From Xanthobacteraceae bacterium (GTDB lineage Bacteria > Pseudomonadota > Alphaproteobacteria > Rhizobiales > Xanthobacteraceae): a DNA stretch of 64,000 bases. The first letter of the stretch is position 1; every line of letters begins with the position of its first letter. The position numbers and the translations under genes are program-made. The notes beneath the pieces were generated by a model, which worked only from the letters and a program-made list of their open reading frames with translations, made no database searches and was not told the DNA's origin. Of the stretch, positions 24,145-32,755 are shown piece by piece. The stretch spans positions 1 to 64,000 of the forward strand of contig JASHOR010000099.1 in NCBI GenBank assembly GCA_030041005.1, written 5' to 3'.

Positions 24145-24177
24145 GGCCCATGATCAGCCATTCGGCAATGGGCGGCT

Positions 24178-25434
24178 TTAGGCTGCGGTCGCAGTGAGAT
24201 TGCCGAAGCGCTTGAGGTTTTCCTTCTGCTTCTCGTTGCGCGGCGGCAGCTTGAACAGGCGCGCCGCGGTACCGCCGAGAATATTGTGCTTGGCCTTCTC
24301 CGACAGGAACGGCAGATCCCAGATCGTCGACGGCAGGTCGAAGTCCCAGTGCGGATAGTCTGAGGAATACAGCAGTTGCGTCTCCGCATTGATCATGCGG
24401 AACGTCGTTTCCATCGCGCCGTAATCCTGGATCTCCATCGGCTGCGACGAGTAGTACATGTCGCGCATGTAGTCGGACGGCTTCTTCTTGAGCAGCGGCG
24501 CTTCCGACGGCCGCAGCATGAATTCGTGGTCTAGCCGCTGCATCAGGAACGGCACCCAGGCGAGACCGGCCTCGATCCAGACCACCGGCAGTTTGGGGAA
24601 GCGCTCGCCCATGCCGTTGACCACCCAGTTCGTGCAATGCAGCACGTTGTACCAGGAGAAGCCGAGCGCATGCGCCGCCATGAAGCGGTTGCAGCTCCGG
24701 TAGATCGGCTCGCCCCAGTTCGGGCCGGAATGGAACGACAGCACCAAGCCGCGCTCCTCCATCGCCCGGTACATTTTCATGTAGGCGTTGTCGTAGACCG
24801 CCATGTTCGAGCGCACAGTGGTGACCATGAAGCCGCCGACATGCTTGCGGTCACCGAACGTCTCGACCTGACGGAGCGACGCTTCGGGGTCGGAGAATGG
24901 CAGGCAGAGCATCGAGAAGAAACGGCCGTCAGCCTCCGGCATCACCTTCTCTGTGAGCCAGCGGTTGTAGGCCCAGCACAGCTCGACCTCCATCTCCTTC
25001 TGCGGATGCATGCCGATATTGAGCATGCCGGTCGGGAACAGACAGGAATAATCGACGCTCATGGCATCCATCCAACGGTGACCGAGCTGGATGTCGCGCC
25101 CCGCGCCATTCTCCGACTCGGTCTTCTCCGAGCCGCGCATGGGGTACCGGGTAACGCGGCCGCCCATATCCTGGTAGCCGACGTTCGTCGGCATGATGCC
25201 GGTGCGGTTCCGCTTGCTGCCCGCCGAAAGGCTCAACTGGCGCAGCACGTCATTTTCCATGAACGGCAGCCATTCGTTCTGGTTTTCGTTCTCGTAATGG
25301 TGCGCATCGACATCCACGATCACCATGTCGTCGAAGTTGCGCTGGTGCGCCTGCTTGCGCGCGTGCGCCAGGAGCCGGCTGGTATTGAGTTCCTCGATCG
25401 TTACGCGGCGACCGCGATCAGCGATGAGATCCAT
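24178..25434 (-). CDS. Amidohydrolase family protein (ACMSD-like amidohydrolase_2)
   Basis: Metal-dependent hydrolase or decarboxylase of the amidohydrolase_2 family, 418 residues. The metal-binding start is IVDVDAHHYENENQNEW, a second His is in LSFHSGPNWGEP, and the catalytic Asp is in YSSDYPHWDFD. ACMSD-like members decarboxylate or hydrolyse ring-cleavage products. The start is supported by GGAG upstream. Last gene of the minus-strand run after the Rieske and hypothetical genes, separated from them by a palindromic repeat. Role in an aromatic pathway is inferred. Confidence 0.87.
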   Translation of the reverse strand: MDLIADRGRRVTIEELNTSRLLAHARKQAHQRNFDDMVIVDVDAHHYENENQNEWLPFMENDVLRQLSLSAGSKRNRTGIMPTNVGYQDMGGRVTRYPMRGSEKTESENGAGRDIQLGHRWMDAMSVDYSCLFPTGMLNIGMHPQKEMEVELCWAYNRWLTEKVMPEADGRFFSMLCLPFSDPEASLRQVETFGDRKHVGGFMVTTVRSNMAVYDNAYMKMYRAMEERGLVLSFHSGPNWGEPIYRSCNRFMAAHALGFSWYNVLHCTNWVVNGMGERFPKLPVVWIEAGLAWVPFLMQRLDHEFMLRPSEAPLLKKKPSDYMRDMYYSSQPMEIQDYGAMETTFRMINAETQLLYSSDYPHWDFDLPSTIWDLPFLSEKAKHNILGGTAARLFKLPPRNEKQKENLKRFGNLTATAA

Positions 25435-25468
25435 GGCGTTTCTCCGTTCCTAATCCCGTTATCCGGTC

Positions 25469-25601
25469 GTCATTGCGAACCAACGCACCTGCGCGAAGCC
25501 ATGCGGTCCGACTAACTAACAGGCCCCGTGAGGCAATCCGGTTCTCTCCGGGCATTGGCGAAAAATTCGGATTGCCTCGTCGCTTCGCTCCTCGCAATGA
25601 C
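25469..25601. repeat. GTCATTGCG...CGCAATGAC palindromic repeat, copy A
   Basis: The left end GTCATTGCG (25469-25477) and right end CGCAATGAC (25593-25601) are inverted, with GCGAAGCCA and GGATTGCCTCGTCGCTTCGC internal arms. This is the familiar GTCATTGCGAGGAGCGAAGCGACGAAGCAATCC-type intergenic palindrome (recognised from memory). It lies between the hypothetical gene and the amidohydrolase gene. Confidence 0.8.
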
Positions 25602-25606
25602 GAAAC

Positions 25607-26002
25607 TCAGCGTCCAGTCCAGCTCTGCCACATGCCGAGCTCGAAAACCGCGAGATCGGCGGCCTTTAACAACCCGCTCGCCGTGACCATCACATCGGTG
25701 GCGGAAATCGAATTTTTGGCCACCGGCATTATCTGATCGCCGGCATCGAGGCGCGCCGCATAGACGCGGCAGGCGGCTGCCATCAACTTCTGCAACGCCT
25801 CGGTCGAGAGCAAATCGAGCCTGCCGTCGACGATGCCGCGCTCGATCGCCTCGGCAAGGCGCTTGGCGTCGGCGGAGACGCCGTCCACAAGCTCGACCCT
25901 GGGCTTGGCGGACGGCCGCATCGGAGCCGGCCGCCGCGCGGTCTTGGCCGCGCTGTTCGTCGTCCTCCCCGCTGCCTTCGCCGCCCGTTTAGGCGATGAC
26001 AT
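25607..26002 (-). CDS. Hypothetical protein coupled to Rieske gene
   Basis: A 131-residue protein I do not recognise. A basic, Ala/Lys/Arg-rich N-terminal 35 residues (probably disordered) precede a helical region (SADAKRLAEAIERGIVDGRL, TEALQKLMAAACRVYAARLD) and an end with SATDVMVTASGLLKAADLA. The ATG lies 14 bases inside the end of the Rieske gene, with GGGAG at a reasonable distance, which indicates translational coupling and supports a real gene. Its partner is therefore probably the Rieske protein or the enzyme it serves (inference). Confidence 0.65.
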   Translation of the reverse strand: MSSPKRAAKAAGRTTNSAAKTARRPAPMRPSAKPRVELVDGVSADAKRLAEAIERGIVDGRLDLLSTEALQKLMAAACRVYAARLDAGDQIMPVAKNSISATDVMVTASGLLKAADLAVFELGMWQSWTGR

Positions 26003-26354
26003 AGAGGTCGTCTCCCTTCTGCACCGTCTTGTATTTTTTCAGCTTCATCCTGCGGTCCGACACGCACTCGCCGGTCTTCATGTCGTATTCCATGCCATGC
26101 CAGGGGCAGACAAAGTGCATCTCGTTTTCCGAGAAGAACAGGCCCATCGAGGTCTTGTCCGGCCGCAGCCGCTCTTCGACCTTGGCGATGGTCAGCCCCT
26201 CGCAGGCCGGGCCACCCTGGTGCAGGCAGAAATTGGAATAGGCGTGGAATTCGCCGTCGTGCCGAAACACGCCGATCTCGTTATCGCCGATAAAAACGAT
26301 GCGGCGATCCCCATCCTTGAATTCCGAAAGCTTCGCGACGAATTTTTCCGCCAT
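25989..26354 (-). CDS. Rieske [2Fe-2S] domain protein
   Basis: A 121-residue Rieske ferredoxin-like protein. The cluster motifs are CLHQGGPACEG (Cys-X-His) and CPWHGMEYD (Cys-X2-His), 44 residues apart. The start at 26354 (MAEKFVAKLSEFKDGDRR) is chosen because the longer track ORF (from 26540) has a different, Arg-rich composition and no homologous look. It could be the ferredoxin of a ring-hydroxylating oxygenase or a stand-alone electron carrier; no oxygenase alpha subunit is in the window. The spacing between the two motifs is larger than in classical dioxygenase ferredoxins (about 17), with an insertion EERLRPDKTSM. Confidence 0.88.
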   Translation of the reverse strand: MAEKFVAKLSEFKDGDRRIVFIGDNEIGVFRHDGEFHAYSNFCLHQGGPACEGLTIAKVEERLRPDKTSMGLFFSENEMHFVCPWHGMEYDMKTGECVSDRRMKLKKYKTVQKGDDLYVIA

Positions 26355-26559
26355 GTGCGCCGTTGTCCTCGCGTTTCCGCCCTGTGATCGGCTTTCGCTT
26401 CGTCTTGAATCGGCACTTGGCCAAGGTCTCTCTTGGCCGCCGATGAACTTCGTTACCTTCCCGGTCCGTCTTTCTAACACAGGCCGAAGCTCCGCGCGAC
26501 GGGCATAAGTCGATGCCCAGCCATGCCGGCTGCGCGGCAAGGCGCCGGCACGGCTGCCG

Positions 26560-27501
26560 TCACGCCATCCGGTTTTCGAACTCCCCGATCTTCTCGATCC
26601 AGATTTTCACCACATCGCCGCCCTTAAGGAAGGTTCCACTCTCGGCGCCGGTCCCCGATGGCGTGCCGGTAAGGATGAGATCGCCCGGATGGAGCGTCAT
26701 GTTTTCGGACAATTGTTCGATCTGTTCGGCCAGAGTGAACAGCATCTTTGCCGTATTGGAGTCCTGCTTAAGCTCGCCATTGACCCAGAGCTTGAGGCCG
26801 AGATTCTGCGGATTGGGGATGTCGCTTGCCGGCACGATCCACGGCCCGATCGGGCAGGATCCCTCGAAGGTCTTGTGCTTGGTCCAGTCCATCTTGAATG
26901 GCGAGGTGGCTGGAACCGACGGTCGCCGCCCACGATCGCGCGCGGAAAGATCGTTGGCGACCGTATATCCGGCGACATAGGCGAGCGCCTTCTCCTTCGA
27001 CACGTCTTTGGCCGGCCGGCCGATGACGGCGGCAAGCTCGATCTCCCAATCCATCGCATTGGCGTAACCAGATATTTTCACTGTGGCGCCTGGATCGGCG
27101 ATGGTGCGGGTCGCCTTGATGAAGTGCCAGGGTTTGAGGCCCTGCTCGTGTGGATCGGCCGGCGGCGGGTTGCCCTCGCGCGCCGCCATTGCGGCAGCGT
27201 GATCGGCGTAATTGGCGCCGGCGCAATAGATCGCAGAGGGAAAGCGCACCGGCGCCAGCAGTTTGGTCTTTTTCAGCGGCTGCCGCTTGGCCCGGCTCTT
27301 CGCCGCGCCGGAAGCGGCCTTGCGCAGTGTGCCCTCGGCCGTTTTCCAGTCCTCGAGAATGCCGATGACCGTTGCATAAGCCTGTTTGCCGGTCAGTTTG
27401 GCGGCGTCGAACACATCCTCGCCGATGATGATTCCGGCTCGCGGTCCGTCAGCCGATTTATAGGTTGCGAGCTTGTAGCCGGCGTTTCTTGCCCCTGCCA
27501 T
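26560..27501 (-). CDS. Fumarylacetoacetate hydrolase family protein
   Basis: A 313-residue FAH-superfamily enzyme that hydrolyses C-C bonds or decarboxylates/hydrates ring-cleavage products. The start is at 27501 (MAGARNAGYKLATYKS) with GGGAG upstream; the track ORF start at 27807 is rejected. Core motifs: IYCAGANYADHAAAM, DWEIELAAVIGRPAKDV with the metal-binding acidic residues, GYTVANDLSARDRG, and DLILTGTPSGTGAESGTFL. Divergent from the VOC dioxygenase-like gene with 171 bases between starts, which fits a ring-cleavage plus downstream hydrolase pair. Confidence 0.9.
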   Translation of the reverse strand: MAGARNAGYKLATYKSADGPRAGIIIGEDVFDAAKLTGKQAYATVIGILEDWKTAEGTLRKAASGAAKSRAKRQPLKKTKLLAPVRFPSAIYCAGANYADHAAAMAAREGNPPPADPHEQGLKPWHFIKATRTIADPGATVKISGYANAMDWEIELAAVIGRPAKDVSKEKALAYVAGYTVANDLSARDRGRRPSVPATSPFKMDWTKHKTFEGSCPIGPWIVPASDIPNPQNLGLKLWVNGELKQDSNTAKMLFTLAEQIEQLSENMTLHPGDLILTGTPSGTGAESGTFLKGGDVVKIWIEKIGEFENRMA

Positions 27502-27672
27502 GTGCGGTTGCTCCCTGATGCGCAATTGAAGCGTCGGCGCCGACAAAACCGCGATCGCAGCCATCTGGCAAGACCGCTTCGCCAGGACCCGCCACAAGCC
27601 GGTCTTGAGTTGATCCGAGCCTGATGCTTGAGTCTGCCGGATCGAGGACAGCGCCAAAGGCGGAGAAAGAAC

Positions 27673-28563
27673 ATGATAAAGCCCAGACGAGTCGGACACG
27701 CCACCTTCGAAACACCCGATCTGCAAAAGATGATCGACTATTACACGCAGGTCATGGGACTTATGCTTGCCGAGCGCGAGAAGGACCGCGCGTTTCTCAC
27801 CACGCAAATCGGCCTCCTCGCCATCCAGCTCAACAAGGGCGAGAGCGAGCGCTGCACCACGCTTTCATTCGAAGTGGCACCGAACTCCGATCTCGGAGAA
27901 ATGGCGCGCGAATTGGCGAAGGACGGCATCAAAAGCGAGCTGCGCAACGACTCGGTTCCCGGCATCGGTCCGGTGCTGACGTTTGCCGACAACAAGGGAA
28001 CCACGATCGCGCTGTTCAAGGAGTGGAGCTATCTCGGCAAGCATCTGCAGCCGATCGGCGTCGGTCCGCTCAAGCTCGGGCACATCGCCTTCGTGGTCGA
28101 AAGCCCGCAGCAGACCGCGGAGTTCTACGCAAAAGTGATGGGCTTTCGCGTCTCCGATTGGATCGACGACTTTTTCGTCTTCATGCGCTGCAATACCGAT
28201 CACCACACGGTGAATTTCATCCGCGGCAAAAACACCAAGCTCCATCACATCGCCTTCGAGCTGAAGGACTTCATCCACTTGCAGAATTCGTGCGATCTGT
28301 TCGGGCAGAGGAAGATTCCGATCATCTGGGGACCGCTGCGGCACGGGCCCGGACACAACATCGCCACCTATCATCGCAATCCGGATGACCAGGTGGTGGA
28401 ATTCTTCTGCGAACTCGATCAGATGGTGGACGAAGAGCTCGGCTATTTCGAGCCGCGGCCGTGGCACCAGGATACGCCGCAACGGCCGAAGACCTGGCAG
28501 GGCGGCAAGACCAACGTCTGGGGCCCGCCGCCCCTGCCCGATTTTCACAGAGCAAGGGATTAA
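27673..28563 (+). CDS. VOC-family protein, type I extradiol dioxygenase-like
   Basis: A 296-residue two-domain vicinal-oxygen-chelate protein. The N-terminal repeat starts RRVGHATFETPDLQKMIDYY; the C-terminal repeat has LGHIAFVVESPQQTAEFYAK. Candidate iron ligands are His in LGHIAF, His in LHHIAFELKD and Glu in VVEFFCELD, the 2-His-1-Glu set of catechol-type extradiol dioxygenases. The start is ATG 27673 behind GGAGAAAG. It faces the FAH hydrolase across a shared promoter region and probably opens an aromatic ring whose product the neighbours process (inference). Confidence 0.87.
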   Translation: MIKPRRVGHATFETPDLQKMIDYYTQVMGLMLAEREKDRAFLTTQIGLLAIQLNKGESERCTTLSFEVAPNSDLGEMARELAKDGIKSELRNDSVPGIGPVLTFADNKGTTIALFKEWSYLGKHLQPIGVGPLKLGHIAFVVESPQQTAEFYAKVMGFRVSDWIDDFFVFMRCNTDHHTVNFIRGKNTKLHHIAFELKDFIHLQNSCDLFGQRKIPIIWGPLRHGPGHNIATYHRNPDDQVVEFFCELDQMVDEELGYFEPRPWHQDTPQRPKTWQGGKTNVWGPPPLPDFHRARD

Positions 28564-28566
28564 GCG

Positions 28567-28651
28567 GTCATTGCGGGGGGGGGGCGAAGCGACGAAGCAA
28601 TCCAGAATCGCGAGCGCTGCGCTGGATTGCTTTGCTTTGCTTCGCAATGAC
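28567..28651. repeat. GTCATTGCG...CGCAATGAC palindromic repeat, copy B
   Basis: Starts GTCATTGCG at 28567 with a run of ten G, then CGAAGCGACGAAGCAATCC; the right arm GGATTGCTTTGCTTTGCTTCGC ends in GCAATGAC. Same family as 25469-25601 but shorter. It abuts the CTAG of two-hairpin repeat R3 directly. Confidence 0.8.
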
Positions 28652-28814
28652 CTAGTGTCCCGATTCCGAAGTTCGCATCATTATGCGGCACCCTCGTTTG
28701 CGAACTTCGGAATCGAAGGACACTAGCAACTTATTGATCCAGTGTGGCTTTGGTTCAGAACTCCGCATGACGAGGTCGCGGCAGGAATGATGCGGACTTC
28801 TCAACCGCCACACT
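28652..28814. repeat. Two-hairpin dispersed element, copy R3
   Basis: First hairpin flanked by CTAG on both sides (28652 and 28726), with perfect stem GATTCCGAAGTTCGCA (28662-28677)/TGCGAACTTCGGAATC (28699-28714) and outer GTGTCC/GGACAC. Second hairpin AGTGTGG...TCCGCAT (28741-28768) with ATGCGGA...CCACACT (about 28789-28814), imperfect. Lies between the convergent VOC and trcR genes. Confidence 0.8.
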
Positions 28815-28819
28815 AATTA

Positions 28820-29509
28820 CTATTCGCTCTTGCCGCCGAGCTGCTTGAGCTTGGCGAATACGGCATCGACGTCCAATTCGTCGCCCGGTTTCTTGGCAGA
28901 CGTCGGCTCCGGTTCCTGCTTCGACGCGGTCGTGACCGATGCCGGCAGCAGCGTCGCCCCCTGCTCCTCGACCGGCACCGGCTTCTCCTTGGCGGCGCGC
29001 TGGACTTCCAGGTCGAGATCGATCTGCGAGCACAGGCCGAGCGTAACCGGATCGAGCGGCGTCAAGTTGGCGGAGTTCCAGTGCGTGCGCTCGCGGATCG
29101 CCTGAATGGTGGACTTGGTGGTGCCGACGAGACGCATGATCTGGCTGTCCTTGAGTTCGGGATGGTTGCGCACCAGCCAGAGGATCGCGTTCGGGCGGTC
29201 CTGACGGCGGGACACCGGCGTGTAACGCGGTCCCTTCTTCGGCTTGGCCTCCGGCAACCGCACCTTGGGATCGGCAATATGCAGCCGATAGGTCGGGTCG
29301 GCTTCGGCGGCGGCGATTTCCTCGCGCGTGAGCTGGCCGGTAAGGACCGGATCGAGCCCCTTGATGCCCTGGGCCGAATCGCCGTCGGCGATCGCCTTCA
29401 CTTCCAGCGGATGCAGGTTGCACAACTGCGCGATCTGATCGAACGACAGCGACGTATTTTCCACCAGCCACACGGCTGTCGCTTTGGGCATCAGGGGCGC
29501 GGTCGCCAT
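28820..29509 (-). CDS. trcR: DUF1013 family, cell-cycle transcriptional regulator TrcR
   Basis: A 229-residue DUF1013 protein, conserved in alphaproteobacteria and named TrcR for its transcription-linked cell-cycle role. Conserved HTH-like segments are VWLVENTSLSFDQIAQLCNL and WLVRNHPELKDSQIMRLVGT, followed by TIQAIRERTHWN. The C-terminal 60 residues (rich in Pro, Lys, Glu) are variable, and the end VDAVFAKLKQLGG is conserved-looking. GGAG is well placed before ATG 29509. Stands alone, convergent with the VOC gene across the repeat cluster. Cytoplasmic, nucleoid- or RNA-polymerase-associated by family knowledge. Confidence 0.88.
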   Translation of the reverse strand: MATAPLMPKATAVWLVENTSLSFDQIAQLCNLHPLEVKAIADGDSAQGIKGLDPVLTGQLTREEIAAAEADPTYRLHIADPKVRLPEAKPKKGPRYTPVSRRQDRPNAILWLVRNHPELKDSQIMRLVGTTKSTIQAIRERTHWNSANLTPLDPVTLGLCSQIDLDLEVQRAAKEKPVPVEEQGATLLPASVTTASKQEPEPTSAKKPGDELDVDAVFAKLKQLGGKSE

Positions 29510-29696
29510 GGTAAATCTCCTTTATGCTCCGCCCGCCTTCAGGCGAAGCCCCATATCGACGATGACCGGAAAAGCTGTTGCAATATAGGCAGACGGACCC
29601 TTTGACGCAACGGTGCGGCCATTAGTCCCGCGCGGCCGTGGTGAAGTGGGGCGGCCATGGTAAAATCCCCGCACACAGAGGTGAAAAGGATTGAGA

Positions 29697-30545
29697 ATGT
29701 CAGGATCGCTCGACGGCAAGGTTGCCATCGTTACCGGAGCCGGGCGCGGCCTAGGCCGGGTGATGACACTCGGATTGCTGCAAGCCGGCGCTCGCGTGGC
29801 CGCTACCGAACTCGACGCGCAGGCGCTTGACGAGACCGGTCAGGCTGCCCAGGCGGCCGGCGCCGAAGACCGCGTACTCGACATCGTCGCCGACATCACG
29901 CGCGACGACAGCGCGCCAAAGATCGTCCGCGCGACGACCGAGCGCTTTGGCCGTCTCGATATCCTGGTCAACAACGCCGGGATTAACATAACCTTGTTCC
30001 GCCAGCCCGAGGTGAAATACGCCGGCAAGTTCTGGGAGGTCACCCCGCAGGAATTCCGCCGCATCGTCGAGGTCAACGTCGTCGCCGCGTTTCTGATGAG
30101 CCGCGCCGCGCTGCCGATCATGCTCAAGCAACGGTGGGGCCGCATCATCAACGTGACCACCAGCCTCGACACGATGTATCGCGGTGGCATGCAGCCCTAT
30201 GGCGGCTCGAAGGCGGCGAACGAAGCGCATCTTCTGGCGCTCGCGCAGGAGCTCGAAGGCACCGGCGTCACCGCCAATGTGCTGGTGCCGGGCGGCGCCG
30301 CCAACACCCGCATGGTGTCACCGGCCCAGCAGCCCGATCGCAGCAAGTTGATCGCGCCCGAAGTGATGGTGCCGCCGCTCGTCTGGCTCTGTTCAAACGA
30401 GTCGGACGGCATCAGCGGACAACGCTTCATCGGCGCTCGCTGGGACAAGAACCTGCCGGGGGCCGAGGCGGCCAAGGCAGCCGGCGCTCCGGCAGCTTGG
30501 CAGCAGCTCGGCCGGCAGGCGATCGTGGCGGATGGCGGGTCCTGA
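29697..30545 (+). CDS. SDR-family oxidoreductase
   Basis: A 282-residue short-chain dehydrogenase/reductase. NAD(P) motif TGAGRGLGR, structural NNAGIN, catalytic Ser in NVTTSLDTM and YGGSK as the YxxxK pair. The start is ATG 29697, seven bases after AAAGGA; the track start is an upstream TTG. A basic residue after the glycine motif is at R but not in the classical NADP position, so cofactor choice is open. The C-terminal part (VWLCSNESDGISGQRFIG) is normal. Substrate unknown; no operon partner. Confidence 0.9.
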   Translation: MSGSLDGKVAIVTGAGRGLGRVMTLGLLQAGARVAATELDAQALDETGQAAQAAGAEDRVLDIVADITRDDSAPKIVRATTERFGRLDILVNNAGINITLFRQPEVKYAGKFWEVTPQEFRRIVEVNVVAAFLMSRAALPIMLKQRWGRIINVTTSLDTMYRGGMQPYGGSKAANEAHLLALAQELEGTGVTANVLVPGGAANTRMVSPAQQPDRSKLIAPEVMVPPLVWLCSNESDGISGQRFIGARWDKNLPGAEAAKAAGAPAAWQQLGRQAIVADGGS

Positions 30546-30546
30546 A

Positions 30547-30828
30547 TTACCTCAGCGGTGCCGCGTTCTGATGCTGATTCACCGTTATGGCGAGCGGCAC
30601 AGCGCGCTTGACAAAGTTCGGCGGGGGTTTGCGCACACGTTTGGTCCATACTGGCGTGCAGCCGGTCCGGCCGCAGACGATGGCGATCGGCACGGTGAGC
30701 GTCGCGCCGGCGCCGGTCGCACCGAATGTCGAGGGCGACAGCGGCATCATCGCTTGGGCGCGGGTGCAAAACGGTCCGCCGCAGACAATCGCCGCGATGG
30801 CGGCGGCTGCGATCGAGATCTTGCGCAT
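30547..30828 (-). CDS. Small secreted hypothetical protein
   Basis: A 93-residue product starting at 30828 (MRKISIAAAAIAAIVCGGPF) with AGGGACG upstream. A signal peptide probably ends at TRAQA. The mature part (about 65 residues) has a two-cysteine segment, IVCGRTGCTPVW, and a basic stretch KRVRKPPPNFVKR. I do not recognise the family; short Cys-Gly-x-x-Gly-Cys secreted proteins of this kind occur in Bradyrhizobium-type genomes. It ends one base after the SDR stop on the opposite strand. Moderate confidence that it is expressed. Confidence 0.5.
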   Translation of the reverse strand: MRKISIAAAAIAAIVCGGPFCTRAQAMMPLSPSTFGATGAGATLTVPIAIVCGRTGCTPVWTKRVRKPPPNFVKRAVPLAITVNQHQNAAPLR

Positions 30829-30952
30829 TCGGTCGTCCCTATGGGTTGGCGGCGGCGCGGAAGCTTGCGGCCGCAACGGCGCCCTTGGGCAATTCGCTAT
30901 GGAATTATGGTGAATGGAGCGTTAACGCCCGCTGCGACGGGTTTGCGCCGCC

Positions 30953-31750
30953 TCAGCTTGGCACACGGCCTTTCACCGCGTTGGCGAACGCCTCGTAGCT
31001 GATGCTGCCATCGGCTGCAGCGGTGGGCAGTTGCTCTCGCACCCGCGCCTTGAGCTGCTCAAGTTCGGCCGGCGACATTTTCCGGATCGCCGCGCCGGAT
31101 GGCCCCTCTGGCACGCGGAACGAGTCCCAGAATTCGTCGAAACCGGCATAGACCACCGGGATACGGATCACGCGCGTGTCGATCGATTGCAGTCCCGCCT
31201 TCTCCCAGACGGTGCGCATGCTGTCGCTCCGCGAGACCTCGACGCCCGGCATGGCCACTGCGACACCGAGCGATTTCAGGGCCAGGTACACGGGCGCGAT
31301 GGGAATGCCGCCCCCGGGGAGGTCCCACATGTAGGTGGCGATCCAGCCGCCAGGCCGCACAACGCGCTTCATTTCCATGGCGGCCTTGACAGGGTCGGGG
31401 ATAAAGCTGATCGCCAGCGCCATGGCGGCAGCGTCGAAACTGTTGTCCGGAAACGGCAAGGCCTGCGCGTCGCCGACGCGAAAATCCGCCGTCCTTGTTC
31501 CAGGCCTCGTGCGCGCGTAGCTGAGCTGACCTTCGGACGGATCGACCCCGCTCACCGCAGCAGGCGCGCAGCGCGCGATCAGCACTTCGGTAGAGGCGCC
31601 GTTGCCGCAGCCGACGTCGAGCCAGCGCAACCCCTTCGGCACCGCGAGCCAGTCGAGGAATTGCTCGGCGACGGCCCGGCTCCAGCGGCCCATCCGCTTC
31701 TCATAAGCAGCGCCGTCGGAAAACATTTGCTTCGCATCGCTCATTGGCAT
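30953..31750 (-). CDS. Class I SAM-dependent methyltransferase
   Basis: A 265-residue Rossmann methyltransferase of the UbiE/Methyltransf_11 kind. SAM motif I is RWLDVGCGNGASTEVL, acidic residue motif VSGVDPSEGQL, then VGDAQALPFPDNSFDAAAMA and VVRPGGWIATYMW. The N-terminal MFSDGAAYEKRMGRWSR is common to a subgroup acting on small molecules. Two starts six bases apart (31750, 31744) are possible, with AGGAAC upstream. Probably in the same leftward transcription unit as the Bug gene upstream (30 bases). Substrate unknown. Confidence 0.88.
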   Translation of the reverse strand: MPMSDAKQMFSDGAAYEKRMGRWSRAVAEQFLDWLAVPKGLRWLDVGCGNGASTEVLIARCAPAAVSGVDPSEGQLSYARTRPGTRTADFRVGDAQALPFPDNSFDAAAMALAISFIPDPVKAAMEMKRVVRPGGWIATYMWDLPGGGIPIAPVYLALKSLGVAVAMPGVEVSRSDSMRTVWEKAGLQSIDTRVIRIPVVYAGFDEFWDSFRVPEGPSGAAIRKMSPAELEQLKARVREQLPTAAADGSISYEAFANAVKGRVPS

Positions 31751-31780
31751 TGTTCCTGTTCTTGCCGGATATCGACGATG

Positions 31781-32755
31781 TCATTCCGCCTTGACGCCGG
31801 ACTGCTTGACGATCGGCGCCCACTTGGCGAGTTCGGTCTTCTGCTTCGCCGCCAAAGCTTTCGGCATCTGATATTCGACCGGCCAGATTTCCTGGCCGAC
31901 TTTCCCGAAGCGGTCTTGCACGACAGGGTCGGCGAGCGCAACGCGAACGGCCGCATTGAGCTTGGCGATGATCTCGGGCGGCGTGCCCTTCGGCGCCCAC
32001 AGGCCGTGCCAAAAACTCGCGTCGATATTCCTGTAGCCGAGTTCGTCGAGCGTCGGCACGTTGGGCGCCGCCCACCAGCGCTTGGGCTGCAGCACGGCAA
32101 AAGCCTTCAGTTCGCCGCTTTGTACCGCGGTCAGATAGCCCGCAGCCTGCCCGAATGCGAAATCGACGTGGCCGCCGATCATGTCCTGCAGGAGCGGCGC
32201 GCCGCCATGATAGGGAATGAACTGAAACGACGTGCCGGTCTGTTGTTCGAATACCCGCGCGGCGAGCTCCGACGGACTGCCGATACCGACCGTCCCCATG
32301 GTCGCCTTGCCGTGTTGCGCCTTGAGCCAGGCGATGAAGCCTTCGAAGTCGCTGGCCGGCAGCGACTTGCCCGAAACGATCCAGATCGGCGTGTCGGCAA
32401 TGAGCGAGATCGGCGTGAAATCGTTCACGACGTCGTAGTCGAGTTTCAAGATCAACGCATTGAGTACGTGCGTCTGGGTGTGGCCGATAATCAGCGTATA
32501 GCCGTCGGGCGGCGCGTGCGCGACGCGGCCGACGCCGATGCTGCCGCCGGCGCCGCTGATGTTCTCGATGATGACGCTTTGCTTGAGCTCCGCCTGCATC
32601 CGTTCGGCCAGAACGCGGGCGATAGTGTCGGTCGGTCCGCCGGCCGGATAGGGCACCACGATGGTAATGGTGCGCGACGGATAGGTCTCCGCGGCCGCAG
32701 TGCCGACTGTAACGGCCGCGAACAAAGCCAAGACAATCGCAAAAATCTTTTGCAT
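31781..32755 (-). CDS. Bug/TctC-family periplasmic solute-binding protein 5
   Basis: A 324-residue receptor starting at 32755 (MQKIFAIVLALFAAVTVGTA), with GAGGATC upstream and cleavage likely after AAAE. Motifs: YPSRTITIVVPYPAGGPTDT, APPDGYTLIIGHTQTHVLN and IPYHGGAPLLQDMIGGHVDF. The long track ORF begins upstream inside the divergent acyl-CoA dehydrogenase promoter and is not real. Divergent from that dehydrogenase (120 bases), so uptake of an acid and its beta-oxidation-type use may be linked (inference). Confidence 0.9.
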   Translation of the reverse strand: MQKIFAIVLALFAAVTVGTAAAETYPSRTITIVVPYPAGGPTDTIARVLAERMQAELKQSVIIENISGAGGSIGVGRVAHAPPDGYTLIIGHTQTHVLNALILKLDYDVVNDFTPISLIADTPIWIVSGKSLPASDFEGFIAWLKAQHGKATMGTVGIGSPSELAARVFEQQTGTSFQFIPYHGGAPLLQDMIGGHVDFAFGQAAGYLTAVQSGELKAFAVLQPKRWWAAPNVPTLDELGYRNIDASFWHGLWAPKGTPPEIIAKLNAAVRVALADPVVQDRFGKVGQEIWPVEYQMPKALAAKQKTELAKWAPIVKQSGVKAE

